A DNA stretch of 64,000 nucleotides, taken from Limnohabitans sp. Rim8 (GTDB lineage: Bacteria; Pseudomonadota; Gammaproteobacteria; Burkholderiales; Burkholderiaceae_C). Where the stretch lies: positions 1 through 64,000 of the forward strand of contig NZ_CAMDLM010000009.1 of assembly GCF_945901735.1 (NCBI RefSeq). The letters run 5' to 3'. Shown here one piece after another: positions 8,114-16,923 of this stretch (positions are counted from its first letter, which is position 1; the number at the start of each line of letters is the position of its first letter). Both the position numbers and the translations under genes were made by a program. The notes beneath the pieces were generated by a model. It worked only from the letters and a program-made list of their open reading frames with translations. It was not told where the DNA came from and did not search any database.

Positions 8114-10861
8114 ATGACAGCGGCAACACCACAACAACCGGGCCGTGACCTGGACGCCCAAGAGACCCGTGAATGGATGGACGCCCTGTCCGCAGTGATC
8201 GAAAAAGCGGGTCCCGCGCGCGCCCACTTTTTACTGGAAGAGCTGCTGGAAGAAGCCCGCCAGCACAGCATCGATTTGCCGTTTTCGGCCACCACGGGCT
8301 ACGTCAATACCATTGAGCCGCAAGAAGAAGAACGATCGCCCGGCAACCTGGAAATTGAAGAGCGCTTGCGCGCCTACATGCGCTGGAACGCCATGGCCAT
8401 GGTCGTCAAGGCCAACCGCCACAATCCTGAAGACGGCGGTGATTTGGGTGGCCACATTGGCTCGTTCGCCTCTTTGGCCAGTTTGTTTGGTGCGGGTTTC
8501 AACCATTTCTGGCACGCTGAGAGCGCCGAGCCTGGAAAAGAACACGGCGGTGATTGCCTCTACATCCAAGGCCACGTATCGCCTGGCGTCTATGCCCGTG
8601 CCTACCTTGAAGGCCGCTTGACCGAAGAGCAGTTGCTCAACTTCCGTCAAGAGGTCGACGGCAAGGGTTTGTCCAGTTATCCGCACCCCAAGTTGATGCC
8701 TGAGTTTTGGCAGTTCCCCACGGTGTCCATGGGGCTGGGTCCCTTGATGGCGATTTACCAGGCGCGCTTTTTGAAGTACCTGCACGCCCGTGGCATTGCC
8801 AACACCGAAAACCGCAAGGTCTGGGTGTTCTGCGGCGACGGCGAAATGGACGAGGTTGAGTCTTTGGGCGCCATCGGTTTGGCCGCCCGTGAGAACCTTG
8901 ACAACCTGGTCTTCGTGGTCAACTGCAATCTGCAACGCTTGGACGGCCCGGTGCGCGGCAACGGCAAGATCGTGCAAGAGCTTGAAGGTGAGTTCCGTGG
9001 CGCGGGCTGGAACGTCATCAAGCTGCTGTGGGGCTCCGGTTGGGACGCTCTGTTGGCCCGCGACAAAGAGGGTGCGCTCAAAAAAATCATGATGGACACG
9101 CTGGACGGCGACTACCAGGCCATGAAAGCCAACGACGGCGCCTATGTGCGCAAACATTTCTTTGGTCGCGATCCACGCACCTTGGAAATGGTGTCCAAGA
9201 TGTCTGACGAAGAAATCTTTGATCTGCGCCGCGGCGGACATGACTCCAAAAAGGTCTATGCCGCTTTCCACAAAGCTGTGAACCACACAGGCCAGCCGAC
9301 CGTGCTGTTGATCAAGACCGTCAAAGGTTTTGGCATGGGCAAAGCCGGCGAGGGCAAGAACAACGTGCACCAGACCAAGAAGCTGTCGGACGAGGACATC
9401 AAAGCCTTCCGTGACCGTTTCAATATCCCGGTGCCAGACAGCGAGCTGTCCAAGATTCCGTTTTACAAGCCTGCGGACGACACCCCGGAAATGAAGTACC
9501 TGCACGAGCGCCGCAAGGCCTTGGGCGGCTACTTGCCCCATCGCCGCACCCACAGCGATGAGAGTTTCACAGTACCGTCGCTTGATACATTCAAATCGGT
9601 CATGGAGCCCACTGCCGAAGGCCGTGAAATCTCGACCACCCAAGCGTATGTGCGCTTCTTGACACAGTTGCTGCGAGACCAGGCCTTGGGCCCCCGCGTG
9701 GTGCCGATTTTGGTGGACGAGGCCCGCACTTTCGGTATGGAAGGCCTGTTCCGCCAGATCGGTATTTACAACCCCGCAGGCCAGCAGTACACCCCGGTCG
9801 ACAAAGACCAGGTCATGTACTACAAGGAAGACAAAGCGGGCCAAATTTTGCAAGAAGGCATCAACGAAGCTGGCGGCATGTCGAGCTGGATTGCTGCGGC
9901 CACCAGCTACAGCACCAGCAACCGCATCATGGTGCCGTTCTACGTGTATTACTCCATGTTTGGCTTTCAGCGCATTGGCGATTTGGCCTGGGCGGCGGGC
10001 GACATGCAGGCACGCGGCTTCTTGCTCGGCGGCACCTCGGGCCGCACGACGCTCAACGGTGAAGGCCTGCAGCACGAAGACGGTCACAGCCACATCATGG
10101 CAGGTACCATCCCCAATTGCGTGTCGTATGACCCCACCTTTGCACACGAAGTCGGCGTTATCCTGCACCACGGTTTGAAGCGCATGGTCGAGAAGCAAGA
10201 CAACGTGTTTTATTACATCACCTTGCTGAACGAAAACTATGCAATGCCAGGCCTGACGCCCGGCACCGAAGAGCAGATCATCAAGGGCATGTATTTGTGC
10301 AAGCCCGGAGCCGTGCTACCGAAGGGCACCTCCGATGCCGGAGACAAGCGCGTGCAACTCTTGGGATCGGGCACCATCCTGCGCGAATCGATTGCCGCCC
10401 AAACCCTGCTGGCCACCGATTGGGGCATTCAGGCCGATGTGTGGAGCTGCCCAAGTTTTAACGAAATGACACGCGACGGCCAAGACGCTGAGCGACACAA
10501 CATGCTGCACCCGATGGAAACACCGCGTGTGTCGTTTGTGAGCCAACAGCTGGCCCAGCACAGTGGCCCCGTGGTTGCATCGACCGACTACATGAAGGCC
10601 TATGCCGAGCAGATCCGTCCGTTTATTCCAAAAAATTCGGATGGGTCTGGCCGCACCTACAAAGTGTTGGGCACCGACGGCTTTGGCCGTTCTGACTTTC
10701 GCAGTAAGCTGCGCGAGCACTTCGAGGTCAACCGCCACTACATCGTCGTGGCCGCCCTCAAAGCGCTCAGTGAAGACGGCGCACTGCCCGTCAGCCAAGT
10801 GGCTGAGGCGATCAAAAAGTACGGCATCAAAACCGACAAGATCAACCCCTTGTACGCATAA
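8114..10861 (+). CDS. aceE: Pyruvate dehydrogenase E1 component (homodimeric type)
   Basis: A 915-residue thiamine-diphosphate enzyme that decarboxylates pyruvate and passes the acetyl group to the lipoyl domains of E2. The length suits the single-chain E1 of proteobacteria. The ThDP-binding motif reads FCGDGEMDEVESLGAIGLAARENLDNLVFVVNCN. Other family landmarks are GGHIGSFASLASLFGAGFNHFWHA, SYPHPKLMPEFWQFPTVSMGLGP, VLIKTVKGFGMGKAGEGKNNVHQTKKL and GEGLQHEDGHSHI. The C-terminal transketolase-like domain ends in DGFGRSDFR. aceF starts 15 bases after the stop, so the three PDH genes form one operon. The start is supported by an AGGAGA site seven bases upstream. Confidence 0.98.
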   Translation: MTAATPQQPGRDLDAQETREWMDALSAVIEKAGPARAHFLLEELLEEARQHSIDLPFSATTGYVNTIEPQEEERSPGNLEIEERLRAYMRWNAMAMVVKANRHNPEDGGDLGGHIGSFASLASLFGAGFNHFWHAESAEPGKEHGGDCLYIQGHVSPGVYARAYLEGRLTEEQLLNFRQEVDGKGLSSYPHPKLMPEFWQFPTVSMGLGPLMAIYQARFLKYLHARGIANTENRKVWVFCGDGEMDEVESLGAIGLAARENLDNLVFVVNCNLQRLDGPVRGNGKIVQELEGEFRGAGWNVIKLLWGSGWDALLARDKEGALKKIMMDTLDGDYQAMKANDGAYVRKHFFGRDPRTLEMVSKMSDEEIFDLRRGGHDSKKVYAAFHKAVNHTGQPTVLLIKTVKGFGMGKAGEGKNNVHQTKKLSDEDIKAFRDRFNIPVPDSELSKIPFYKPADDTPEMKYLHERRKALGGYLPHRRTHSDESFTVPSLDTFKSVMEPTAEGREISTTQAYVRFLTQLLRDQALGPRVVPILVDEARTFGMEGLFRQIGIYNPAGQQYTPVDKDQVMYYKEDKAGQILQEGINEAGGMSSWIAAATSYSTSNRIMVPFYVYYSMFGFQRIGDLAWAAGDMQARGFLLGGTSGRTTLNGEGLQHEDGHSHIMAGTIPNCVSYDPTFAHEVGVILHHGLKRMVEKQDNVFYYITLLNENYAMPGLTPGTEEQIIKGMYLCKPGAVLPKGTSDAGDKRVQLLGSGTILRESIAAQTLLATDWGIQADVWSCPSFNEMTRDGQDAERHNMLHPMETPRVSFVSQQLAQHSGPVVASTDYMKAYAEQIRPFIPKNSDGSGRTYKVLGTDGFGRSDFRSKLREHFEVNRHYIVVAALKALSEDGALPVSQVAEAIKKYGIKTDKINPLYA

Positions 10862-10876
10862 AAACTGGAGACGAAC

Positions 10877-12532
10877 ATGGCATTGGTAGAAGTTCAAGTC
10901 CCGGACATCGGGGATTTAGATGAAGTGGCCGTCATTGAGTTGATGGTCAAAGTGGGCGACTCGGTGAAAGCCGAGCAGTCGCTGATCACGGTGGAGTCCG
11001 ACAAAGCCTCGATGGAAATTCCGTCGAGTACGGCCGGGGTCGTCAAAGAAATGCGCGTGGCGCTGGGTGACAAGGTCAAACAAGGCTCGGTCGTGATGGT
11101 GGTGGAAGCTGCTGGTGAGTCTGCTGCACCGGCTGCTGCACCTGTCGCCGCTGCAGCCCCTTCGCCTGTGGCTGCACCCCTGGCTGCCGCAGCGCCTGCT
11201 GCATCTGGCCCCGTGCAAGTGCACGTGCCCAACATTGGCGACTTCAAAGACGTGGCCGTCATCGAAGTCATGGTCAAGCCGGGCGACACCATCAAGGCCG
11301 AGCAATCACTCATCACCGTCGAGTCCGACAAGGCCTCGATGGAAATCCCGTCCTCACACGCGGGCGTGCTCAAAGAGCTCAAAGTCAAAGTGGGCGACAC
11401 GGTCAATATTGGTGACCTGTTGGCCATTTTGGAAGGCACCGTGGCTGCTGCTGCGCCTGTGGTGGTGGCTGCGGTTGCTGCGGCCCCAGCAGCTTCTGCG
11501 GCTGTGGCCTCGGCACCCGCTGCTGCGCCCACCCCAGTGGCTGCAGCTTTGGCTGCCGTTGCCGCGCCTGCCCACGCCCCTGGTGGCAATACCGTGGGCT
11601 TGCCGCACGCGTCGCCCTCGGTGCGCAAGTTTGCCCGCGAGCTGGGTGTGCCTCTCGCAGAAGTCAAAGGCTCTGGCCTCAAAGGCCGGATCACCGAGGC
11701 CGATGTGCAAGCTTTCACCCAGGCCGTCATGTCGGGTGCTGCGCAAACCATAGCGCAAGCAGCCAAAGCGCCTGCGGCTTCGGGTGGTGATGGTGCTGGC
11801 TTGGGCTTGATCCCATGGCCGAAGGTCGACTTTGCCAAATTCGGCCCCATCGAGCGCAAAGAGATGGGCCGCATCAAGAAGATCAGCGGTGCCAATCTGC
11901 TCCGCAACGCCATCATGATCCCGGCCGTCACCAACCACGACGACGCCGACATCACCGACCTCGAAGCCTTCCGCGTGTCGACCAACAAAGAGAACGAAAA
12001 GTCGGGCGTCAAAGTCACGATGCTGGCTTTCTTGATCAAGGCCTGCGTGGCCGCGCTCAAGAAATACCCCGAGTTCAACAGCTCGCTGGATGGCGATGCC
12101 ATCGTCTACAAAAACTACTGGCACATCGGCTTTGCGGCAGACACGCCCAACGGTTTGATGGTTCCGGTCATCCGCGATTGCGACAAAAAAGGCATTTTGC
12201 AAATCAGCCAGGAAATGGGCGAATTGGCCAAGAAGGCGCGTGACGGCAAACTCGGCCCCGCAGAAATGACCGGCGCCACCTTCACCATCTCCAGCCTGGG
12301 AGGCATTGGTGGCAAGTACTTCACGCCCATTATCAACGCGCCCGAAGTGGCCATCCTCGGTGTGTGCAAGAGCACCATGGAGCCGGTGTGGGACGGCAAG
12401 CAGTTTGTGCCGCGCCTGATGCTGCCCCTGTCTTTGACGTGGGACCACCGCGTCATCGACGGCGCCGCAGCGGCACGCTTCAATGCGTTCCTCGGTCAAA
12501 TCCTCAGCGACTTCCGTCGGGTATTACTCTAA
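10877..12532 (+). CDS. aceF: Pyruvate dehydrogenase E2, dihydrolipoamide acetyltransferase with two lipoyl domains
   Basis: A 551-residue E2 core protein of the PDH complex that transfers acetyl groups to coenzyme A. Two tandem lipoyl domains (about residues 1-78 and 112-190) each carry the lipoylation motif [13 protein letters not shown] with the modified Lys. They are joined by flexible Ala/Pro-rich linkers. The peripheral subunit-binding domain ([32 protein letters not shown]) follows. The catalytic domain ends with the active-site motif [14 protein letters not shown]. It lies between aceE and lpdA in the same operon. The duplicated lipoyl repeats are nearly identical at DNA level around the motif, which makes the region prone to recombination or assembly collapse. 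Confidence 0.97.
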   Translation: MALVEVQVPDIGDLDEVAVIELMVKVGDSVKAEQSLITVESDKASMEIPSSTAGVVKEMRVALGDKVKQGSVVMVVEAAGESAAPAAAPVAAAAPSPVAAPLAAAAPAASGPVQVHVPNIGDFKDVAVIEVMVKPGDTIKAEQSLITVESDKASMEIPSSHAGVLKELKVKVGDTVNIGDLLAILEGTVAAAAPVVVAAVAAAPAASAAVASAPAAAPTPVAAALAAVAAPAHAPGGNTVGLPHASPSVRKFARELGVPLAEVKGSGLKGRITEADVQAFTQAVMSGAAQTIAQAAKAPAASGGDGAGLGLIPWPKVDFAKFGPIERKEMGRIKKISGANLLRNAIMIPAVTNHDDADITDLEAFRVSTNKENEKSGVKVTMLAFLIKACVAALKKYPEFNSSLDGDAIVYKNYWHIGFAADTPNGLMVPVIRDCDKKGILQISQEMGELAKKARDGKLGPAEMTGATFTISSLGGIGGKYFTPIINAPEVAILGVCKSTMEPVWDGKQFVPRLMLPLSLTWDHRVIDGAAAARFNAFLGQILSDFRRVLL

Positions 12533-12535
12533 TCC

Positions 12536-12574
12536 TTGGGGGCGGACCCAAGCGCAGCTTGGCTCGGCCCCCAA
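12536..12574 (+). promoter_or_regulatory. Imperfect hairpin between aceF and lpdA
   Basis: Immediately after the aceF stop codon lies a two-part inverted repeat. The outer arms are TTGGGGGC / GCCCCCAA and the inner arms CCAAGC / GCTTGG around a GCA loop. There is no T run, so it does not look like a terminator. It sits just before the lpdA ribosome-binding site and may modulate mRNA stability or E3 expression; this function is inference. Confidence 0.55.
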
Positions 12575-12589
12575 CCTCCTGAGAAGAAC

Positions 12590-14437
12590 ATGGCACTCAT
12601 CAATATTCAAGTTCCCGACATCGGCGACTTCGACGAAGTCACCGTGATCGAGCTGATGGTCAAGGTGGGCGACACCGTCAAATCTGACCAAAGTCTGATC
12701 ACCGTGGAGAGCGACAAGGCCTCCATGGAAATTCCTTGCAGCCACGGTGGCGTGGTCAAAGAACTCAAGGTCAAGCTCGGCGATAAGGTCAAACAAGGCT
12801 CGGTGGTGTTGGTGCTGGAAGGCGAGGGCGCTGCGGCGGCCCCGGCTGCCGCTGCTGCTGCTCCAGTGGCTGCTCCGTCATCTGCACCTGCTGCAAACGT
12901 AGCTGCACCAGTGGCATCAGCCCCCGCACCCACTGCCTCATCGTTTGGCGGTTCTGCCGATATCGAATGCGATGTGCTCGTGTTGGGCGGTGGCCCCGGC
13001 GGTTACTCGGCGGCGTTCCGTGCGGCCGACCTCGGTTTGAACGTGGTCATCGTTGAACGTTACGCCACCTTGGGCGGCGTGTGTTTGAACGTGGGTTGCA
13101 TCCCTTCCAAAGCCTTGCTACACGTCGCAGCGGTGATGGACGAAGTCAGCCACATGGCCGATCTGGGCGTGGACTTCGGCGCGCCGGTGGTCAACATCGA
13201 CAAGCTGCGCGGGCACAAAGAAAAAGTCATTGGCAAACTCACAGGCGGCTTGGCGGCCATGGCCAAGATGCGCAAGGTGACTACCGTGCGCGGCTTGGGC
13301 CAGTTTGTGGGTGCCAACCACCTCGAAGTGTCTGAGACCACCGGCACCGCGCAAGAACAAAACGGCAGCAAAAAAGTGATCGCTTTCAAGAAGGCCATCA
13401 TCGCTGCAGGCTCGCAAGCCGTGCGTTTGCCTTTCATGCCCAACGATCCTCGGGTCGTGGACAGCACCGGCGCTTTGGAACTCAAAGAAGTGCCCAAACG
13501 CATGCTGATTCTCGGTGGCGGCATCATCGGCCTAGAGATGGGCACTGTTTACAGCACGCTGGGCGCACGCCTGGACGTGGTGGAAATGATGGACGGTCTG
13601 ATGCAAGGCGCCGACCGCGACTTGGTCAAGGTCTGGCAAAAGATGAACGCCAAGCGCTTTGACCACATCATGCTCAACACCAAAACCGTGTCAGCCAAAG
13701 CTTTGCCTGAAGGCATTGAAGTCACTTTTGCCCCGGCGCAAGAAGGAGGCACCGCCCCTGCACCCCAGGTTTACGACTTGGTGCTGCAAGCCGTGGGCCG
13801 CACACCCAACGGCAAAAAACTCGCCGCTGAAAAAGCGGGTGTGTTTGTGACCGACCGCGGCTTCATCAACGTGGACATTCAAATGCGCACCAACGTGCCG
13901 CACATCTTCGCCATTGGCGACATCGTGGGCCAGCCCATGTTGGCGCACAAGGCGGTGCACGAAGCACACGTGGCGGCAGAAGTGATTGCGGGCGAACTGC
14001 AAGGCAACAAAGAACTCGCTGCCGCTGCGTTCAACGCACGTGTCATCCCCAGCGTGGCCTACACCGACCCCGAAGTGGCCTGGGTGGGCCTGACCGAAGA
14101 CCAGGCCAAGGCCCAAGGCATCCAGGTCAAGAAGGGCTTGTTCCCTTGGTCGGCTTCTGGCCGCGCCATTGCCAACGGCCGTGACGAAGGTGTGACCAAA
14201 CTGCTGTTTGACGATTCACCCGAGGCCCATGGCCACGGCAAGATCCTGGGCGGCGGCATGGTGGGCACGCACGCGGGCGACATGATTGGGGAGATCGCTC
14301 TCGCCATCGAAATGGGCGCAGACGCCGTGGACATCGGCAAAACCATTCACCCGCACCCCACGCTGGGCGAAAGCATCGGCATGGCGGCAGAAGTGGCGCA
14401 TGGCAGTTGCACGGACGTGCCGCCTGGCAAGAAGTAA
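12590..14437 (+). CDS. lpdA: Dihydrolipoamide dehydrogenase (E3) with N-terminal lipoyl domain, PDH operon
   Basis: A 615-residue flavoprotein that reoxidises dihydrolipoamide with NAD in the PDH complex. Unlike ordinary E3 (about 475 residues), it begins with a complete lipoyl domain (about 1-80, [13 protein letters not shown]) and an Ala/Pro linker. The E3 body follows, with FAD motif [23 protein letters not shown], redox disulfide [16 protein letters not shown] and NAD motif [22 protein letters not shown]. The C-terminal catalytic His-Glu region is [19 protein letters not shown]. This architecture is known from other beta-proteobacterial PDH operons. The start [14 protein letters not shown] follows a GAGAAG site; the ORF track extends 18 codons into the upstream hairpin and is wrong there. 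A strong terminator ends the operon. Confidence 0.96.
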   Translation: MALINIQVPDIGDFDEVTVIELMVKVGDTVKSDQSLITVESDKASMEIPCSHGGVVKELKVKLGDKVKQGSVVLVLEGEGAAAAPAAAAAAPVAAPSSAPAANVAAPVASAPAPTASSFGGSADIECDVLVLGGGPGGYSAAFRAADLGLNVVIVERYATLGGVCLNVGCIPSKALLHVAAVMDEVSHMADLGVDFGAPVVNIDKLRGHKEKVIGKLTGGLAAMAKMRKVTTVRGLGQFVGANHLEVSETTGTAQEQNGSKKVIAFKKAIIAAGSQAVRLPFMPNDPRVVDSTGALELKEVPKRMLILGGGIIGLEMGTVYSTLGARLDVVEMMDGLMQGADRDLVKVWQKMNAKRFDHIMLNTKTVSAKALPEGIEVTFAPAQEGGTAPAPQVYDLVLQAVGRTPNGKKLAAEKAGVFVTDRGFINVDIQMRTNVPHIFAIGDIVGQPMLAHKAVHEAHVAAEVIAGELQGNKELAAAAFNARVIPSVAYTDPEVAWVGLTEDQAKAQGIQVKKGLFPWSASGRAIANGRDEGVTKLLFDDSPEAHGHGKILGGGMVGTHAGDMIGEIALAIEMGADAVDIGKTIHPHPTLGESIGMAAEVAHGSCTDVPPGKK

Positions 14438-14456
14438 AAGTTTCAAACTCCAAATC

Positions 14457-14490
14457 AAAAAGCCCGTATGGGGAACCGTACGGGCTTTTT
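14457..14490 (+). terminator. Rho-independent terminator of the aceE-aceF-lpdA operon
   Basis: A 12-bp perfect stem (aaaaagcccgta / tacgggcttttt) with a 10-base loop ends in a T run. It starts about 20 bases after the lpdA stop codon. Confidence 0.9.
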
Positions 14491-14491
14491 G

Positions 14492-14640
14492 TATTTTGGA
14501 TCTCGTCCAGCACCAGCACGCAGCTGCCCGCTTGGGCCGCGAGCGCTCGGCTCGCTTGCCATTGGGTGCCCAGCCAGACTTGGCCTTGCAGACCGGGGCC
14601 ATCGGCACTGGCACTGTCACTGTGCTGGGCTTTGGGGCTG
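14492..14640 (-). pseudogene. Decayed fragment of an AAA+ ATPase (COG1373/AAA_14-like)
   Basis: The minus strand can be read as SADGPGLQGQVWLGTQWQA followed by SRALAAQAGSCVLVLDEIQN. This matches the stretch around the Walker B motif (VLVLDEIQ) of the DUF4143-associated AAA+ ATPases often found near toxin-like or mobile genes. Only about 50 residues remain. The Walker A part, the sensor regions and the DUF4143 C-terminal domain are absent, and the frame runs straight into the lpdA terminator hairpin after DEIQN. No start codon or ribosome-binding site is present. It is read as a relic of a deleted accessory gene. The family call is from memory of the motif pattern and needs a similarity search. 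Confidence 0.5.
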
Positions 14641-14652
14641 GTGCTTGTTCAG

Positions 14653-14686
14653 ACAAAGCCCGAACTGGCAACGGTTCGGGCTTTGT
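14653..14686. repeat. Perfect 13-bp inverted repeat resembling the lpdA terminator
   Basis: Arms acaaagcccgaac / gttcgggctttgt with an 8-base loop. The core AAGCCCG/CGGGCTT is shared with the lpdA terminator 165 bases upstream, and the two hairpins bracket the AAA+ relic. It may be an old terminator of a lost gene. The T run after it is weak (TTTGTGCTTTG). The remaining stretch to 14876 is non-coding and probably carries the dioxygenase promoter, but no clear element was found. Confidence 0.6.
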
Positions 14687-14876
14687 GCTTTGTTGGGCGG
14701 CTCCATCACCGAAAAATACTGCGCACTTGGACAGTCTTTTGACCATCGCATTTGTGTTACAGTTTTTTGGACCTCTTCTTAGATCTGCCCAAGTTGCTGT
14801 TAACGGTATCTGTCGGATGCTTGAAGGCCCTGGCGGCGCTGGCTGTATCTTTCCTCACTCAATATCGGAAAAATCC

Positions 14877-15764
14877 ATGGGTCATACTGAATTTGTATCT
14901 ACAAAAACGGACTGGCCTTTTAGCGTTCGACCACTCACGCCCCATTTAGGAGCGGAGATCAGCGGAGTCAATCTGTCAGATGAAATGACGCCCGAAGTCC
15001 TTGCCGGCATTCACCGCGCGTTTTTGCAATACCAAGTTCTTTTGTTTCCGCCCCAAGACGTTCCACCTGCACAGCAAGTCAAGTTAGCCCAATGCTTTGG
15101 AGAAGTTCAGGTCCATGTGATGAACCAATACCATGCCGACGGATTTCCTGAGCTGTATCGGCTCTCCAATCTGAACGCCGAGGGCAAGCCTAATGGCAAG
15201 CATCCCGACAAAGGCACCATGCAATGGCATACCGATGGATCTTGGCAACGCGTCACTGGGCACGCCACTGTGATTTACGGTGAGGTGATGCCTGAACCAG
15301 GTCAAGGCGGGCAAACCCACTTCTGCGACATGTATGGCGCCTATGAACGGTTGAGTCCTGAATGGAAAAAACGCATTGCCAATTTGCGCGCAGTGCATAA
15401 CCTTGATTTTTCACGCACGCGCAGGCATGGCGAAGACCCTATGACTGAAGACCAGCGCAAAGCTGTGCCTCCAGTCGATCAACCTATCGTTCGTACCCAT
15501 ACAGAAACGGGCCGAAAATGTTTGTATTTAGGCGACCATGCGGAATACGTTGTGGGTATGCCTTACGAAGAAGGCCGTGCTCTGATTGAAGAACTCAACC
15601 GAATGGCCATCCATGCAGACTTGTCTTATGAACATGACTGGCAAATACACCAACTCATTGTTTGGGACAATCGTTGCTTGCTTCATAAAGCCACCCCTTA
15701 CGACCCACACACCCAAAGCCGGGTGATTCGTCGTTGCACCGTTGTAGGTGAAGTTCCTGTTTAA
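14877..15764 (+). CDS. TauD/TfdA-family Fe(II)/2-oxoglutarate-dependent dioxygenase
   Basis: A 295-residue cytosolic oxygenase. The iron-binding facial triad is visible as HTD in MQWHTDGSWQ and the distal His in RCLLHKATPYD. The 2-oxoglutarate-binding Arg lies in SRVIRRCTVVG. The N-terminal RPLTPHLGAEISGVNLSD is the classic TauD opening. Family members hydroxylate taurine, alkyl sulfates, aryloxyalkanoates and related small acids next to a leaving group; the substrate here is unknown. The nearby sulfatase locus (16924 onward) makes a sulfonate or sulfate ester attractive, but that is inference. The start ATG at 14877 was chosen because upstream codons in the ORF track run through the terminator and relic region. 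Confidence 0.88.
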   Translation: MGHTEFVSTKTDWPFSVRPLTPHLGAEISGVNLSDEMTPEVLAGIHRAFLQYQVLLFPPQDVPPAQQVKLAQCFGEVQVHVMNQYHADGFPELYRLSNLNAEGKPNGKHPDKGTMQWHTDGSWQRVTGHATVIYGEVMPEPGQGGQTHFCDMYGAYERLSPEWKKRIANLRAVHNLDFSRTRRHGEDPMTEDQRKAVPPVDQPIVRTHTETGRKCLYLGDHAEYVVGMPYEEGRALIEELNRMAIHADLSYEHDWQIHQLIVWDNRCLLHKATPYDPHTQSRVIRRCTVVGEVPV

Positions 15765-15871
15765 AGCGCGAATACGCCAAAACAGCTAACCGCTGAGAGG
15801 CAACACCACAGACGAACACATCCCGGTGGGCGGGCATCAGCAACACAATGACGCCTTCGATCAATCTTGAG

Positions 15872-16831
15872 TCACGTCAGAAATTCTTCAACTTCAGGGT
15901 CTTTCAAGGTCAACAACTCCACACCCTCCTGAAGTTGAAAATGACCTGCTTGCAATTGTGCAATGAACAAGCGTAAAAATGCGCGGGAACATGGCATCAG
16001 ATCGCGCGCAGTCGAGCGCGAAATTTGAATGGCGCGATGAAAATCGCCAAAATCCAATGCCCTGTGTGTGGTCTGGGCATGCGTCGAAGATTGACAACTC
16101 AAGCTGGGTAAAAACGTCATTCCCAAGCCCGCCGCGATCATGCCCACCAAGGTGGATTGCTGATCGACTTCGATCAACGGCACTGGACTTTGAATCTTGT
16201 CGAGCAGCGGATTGACCATGTCTCTGATAGCCCCACGCCGCATCACGATGAACTGCTGACGCTGCAAATCTTTCAAGCGAATTTGTGGGTGTTGTGCCAA
16301 CGGGGCTGCGCTGCAGCCGACCCACCGCAAACGGTCTTTCAGGATGGGCAAGTTCTTGAAACTGTCGCCTTTTTGGACATTCGAAAAAATAGCGAAATCA
16401 CCTTCACCCGTTTGCATCAACAAGCGCAGTTGAGGGTCGGGATGGTCATGCACTTGAATCTCGACCTCCGGATGCAAGTCGCCATAGGCCTTCACCACCA
16501 TTGGAAGCAGCAGATGCGCGACAGAGGGGATGCTGAGCACGCTGACACTGCCGTGCTGCCCATTTGCCCACTGTCGTGTGTTGTGCAGCAAGCGGTTGTT
16601 CATTTCCAGCACCCGCTGCGCATCCCTGAAAAACACGACCCCCGCGGGAGTCAGCTGAAGAGAGCGGGTGGTGCGAGTCATGAGTTTGACCCCAGCGATG
16701 GTTTCCAAATTTGCAATGGCCTGACTGAATGCAGGTTGACCCATGTGCAACTGATGGGCCGCTTTGACCATGGAGCCCGTTTCGATGGCGCTGACAAAGG
16801 CTTGTAAATGCCGAGGGTTAAAGTAATTCAT
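15872..16831 (-). CDS. LysR-family transcriptional regulator
   Basis: A 319-residue regulator. The N-terminal winged helix-turn-helix (about 3-62) reads NPRHLQAFVSAIETGSMVKAAHQLHMGQPAFSQAIANLETIAGVKLMTRTTRSLQLTPAG. An effector-binding domain of the periplasmic-binding-protein fold follows (about 90-295). It is divergent from the sulfatase-Bug-epimerase operon, with about 92 AT-rich bases between the start codons, so it most likely controls that operon and itself. The coinducer is unknown. The 107-base gap to the convergent dioxygenase gene shows no clear terminator. Confidence 0.9.
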   Translation of the reverse strand: MNYFNPRHLQAFVSAIETGSMVKAAHQLHMGQPAFSQAIANLETIAGVKLMTRTTRSLQLTPAGVVFFRDAQRVLEMNNRLLHNTRQWANGQHGSVSVLSIPSVAHLLLPMVVKAYGDLHPEVEIQVHDHPDPQLRLLMQTGEGDFAIFSNVQKGDSFKNLPILKDRLRWVGCSAAPLAQHPQIRLKDLQRQQFIVMRRGAIRDMVNPLLDKIQSPVPLIEVDQQSTLVGMIAAGLGMTFLPSLSCQSSTHAQTTHRALDFGDFHRAIQISRSTARDLMPCSRAFLRLFIAQLQAGHFQLQEGVELLTLKDPEVEEFLT

Positions 16832-16923
16832 TTAAATCAAATAATGATTCATAAAAATCGATTTGTAGCATGGAATGAAGTTGGCTAGCATGGACCACAA
16901 GTTGCCCCAGAGACCCATTGCCC
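16832..16923. promoter_or_regulatory. Divergent promoter/operator region of the sulfatase locus
   Basis: This AT-rich stretch (for example ATTTAAATCAAATAATGATTCATAAAAATCGATTT) separates a LysR gene from its presumed target operon. Such regions normally hold overlapping divergent promoters and a T-N11-A operator. Several partial palindromes exist, but none stands out enough to name as the binding site. Confidence 0.5.

Noticed and set aside
8231-10198. 655-codon open frame antisense to aceE
   Set aside because: It is His/Val/Gln-rich with no family motif or ribosome-binding site, and it shadows a certain gene; long antisense frames are common in high-GC DNA.
10877-11400. Direct repeats inside aceF
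   Set aside because: They are the two homologous lipoyl domains of the E2 protein, not a separate repeat element.
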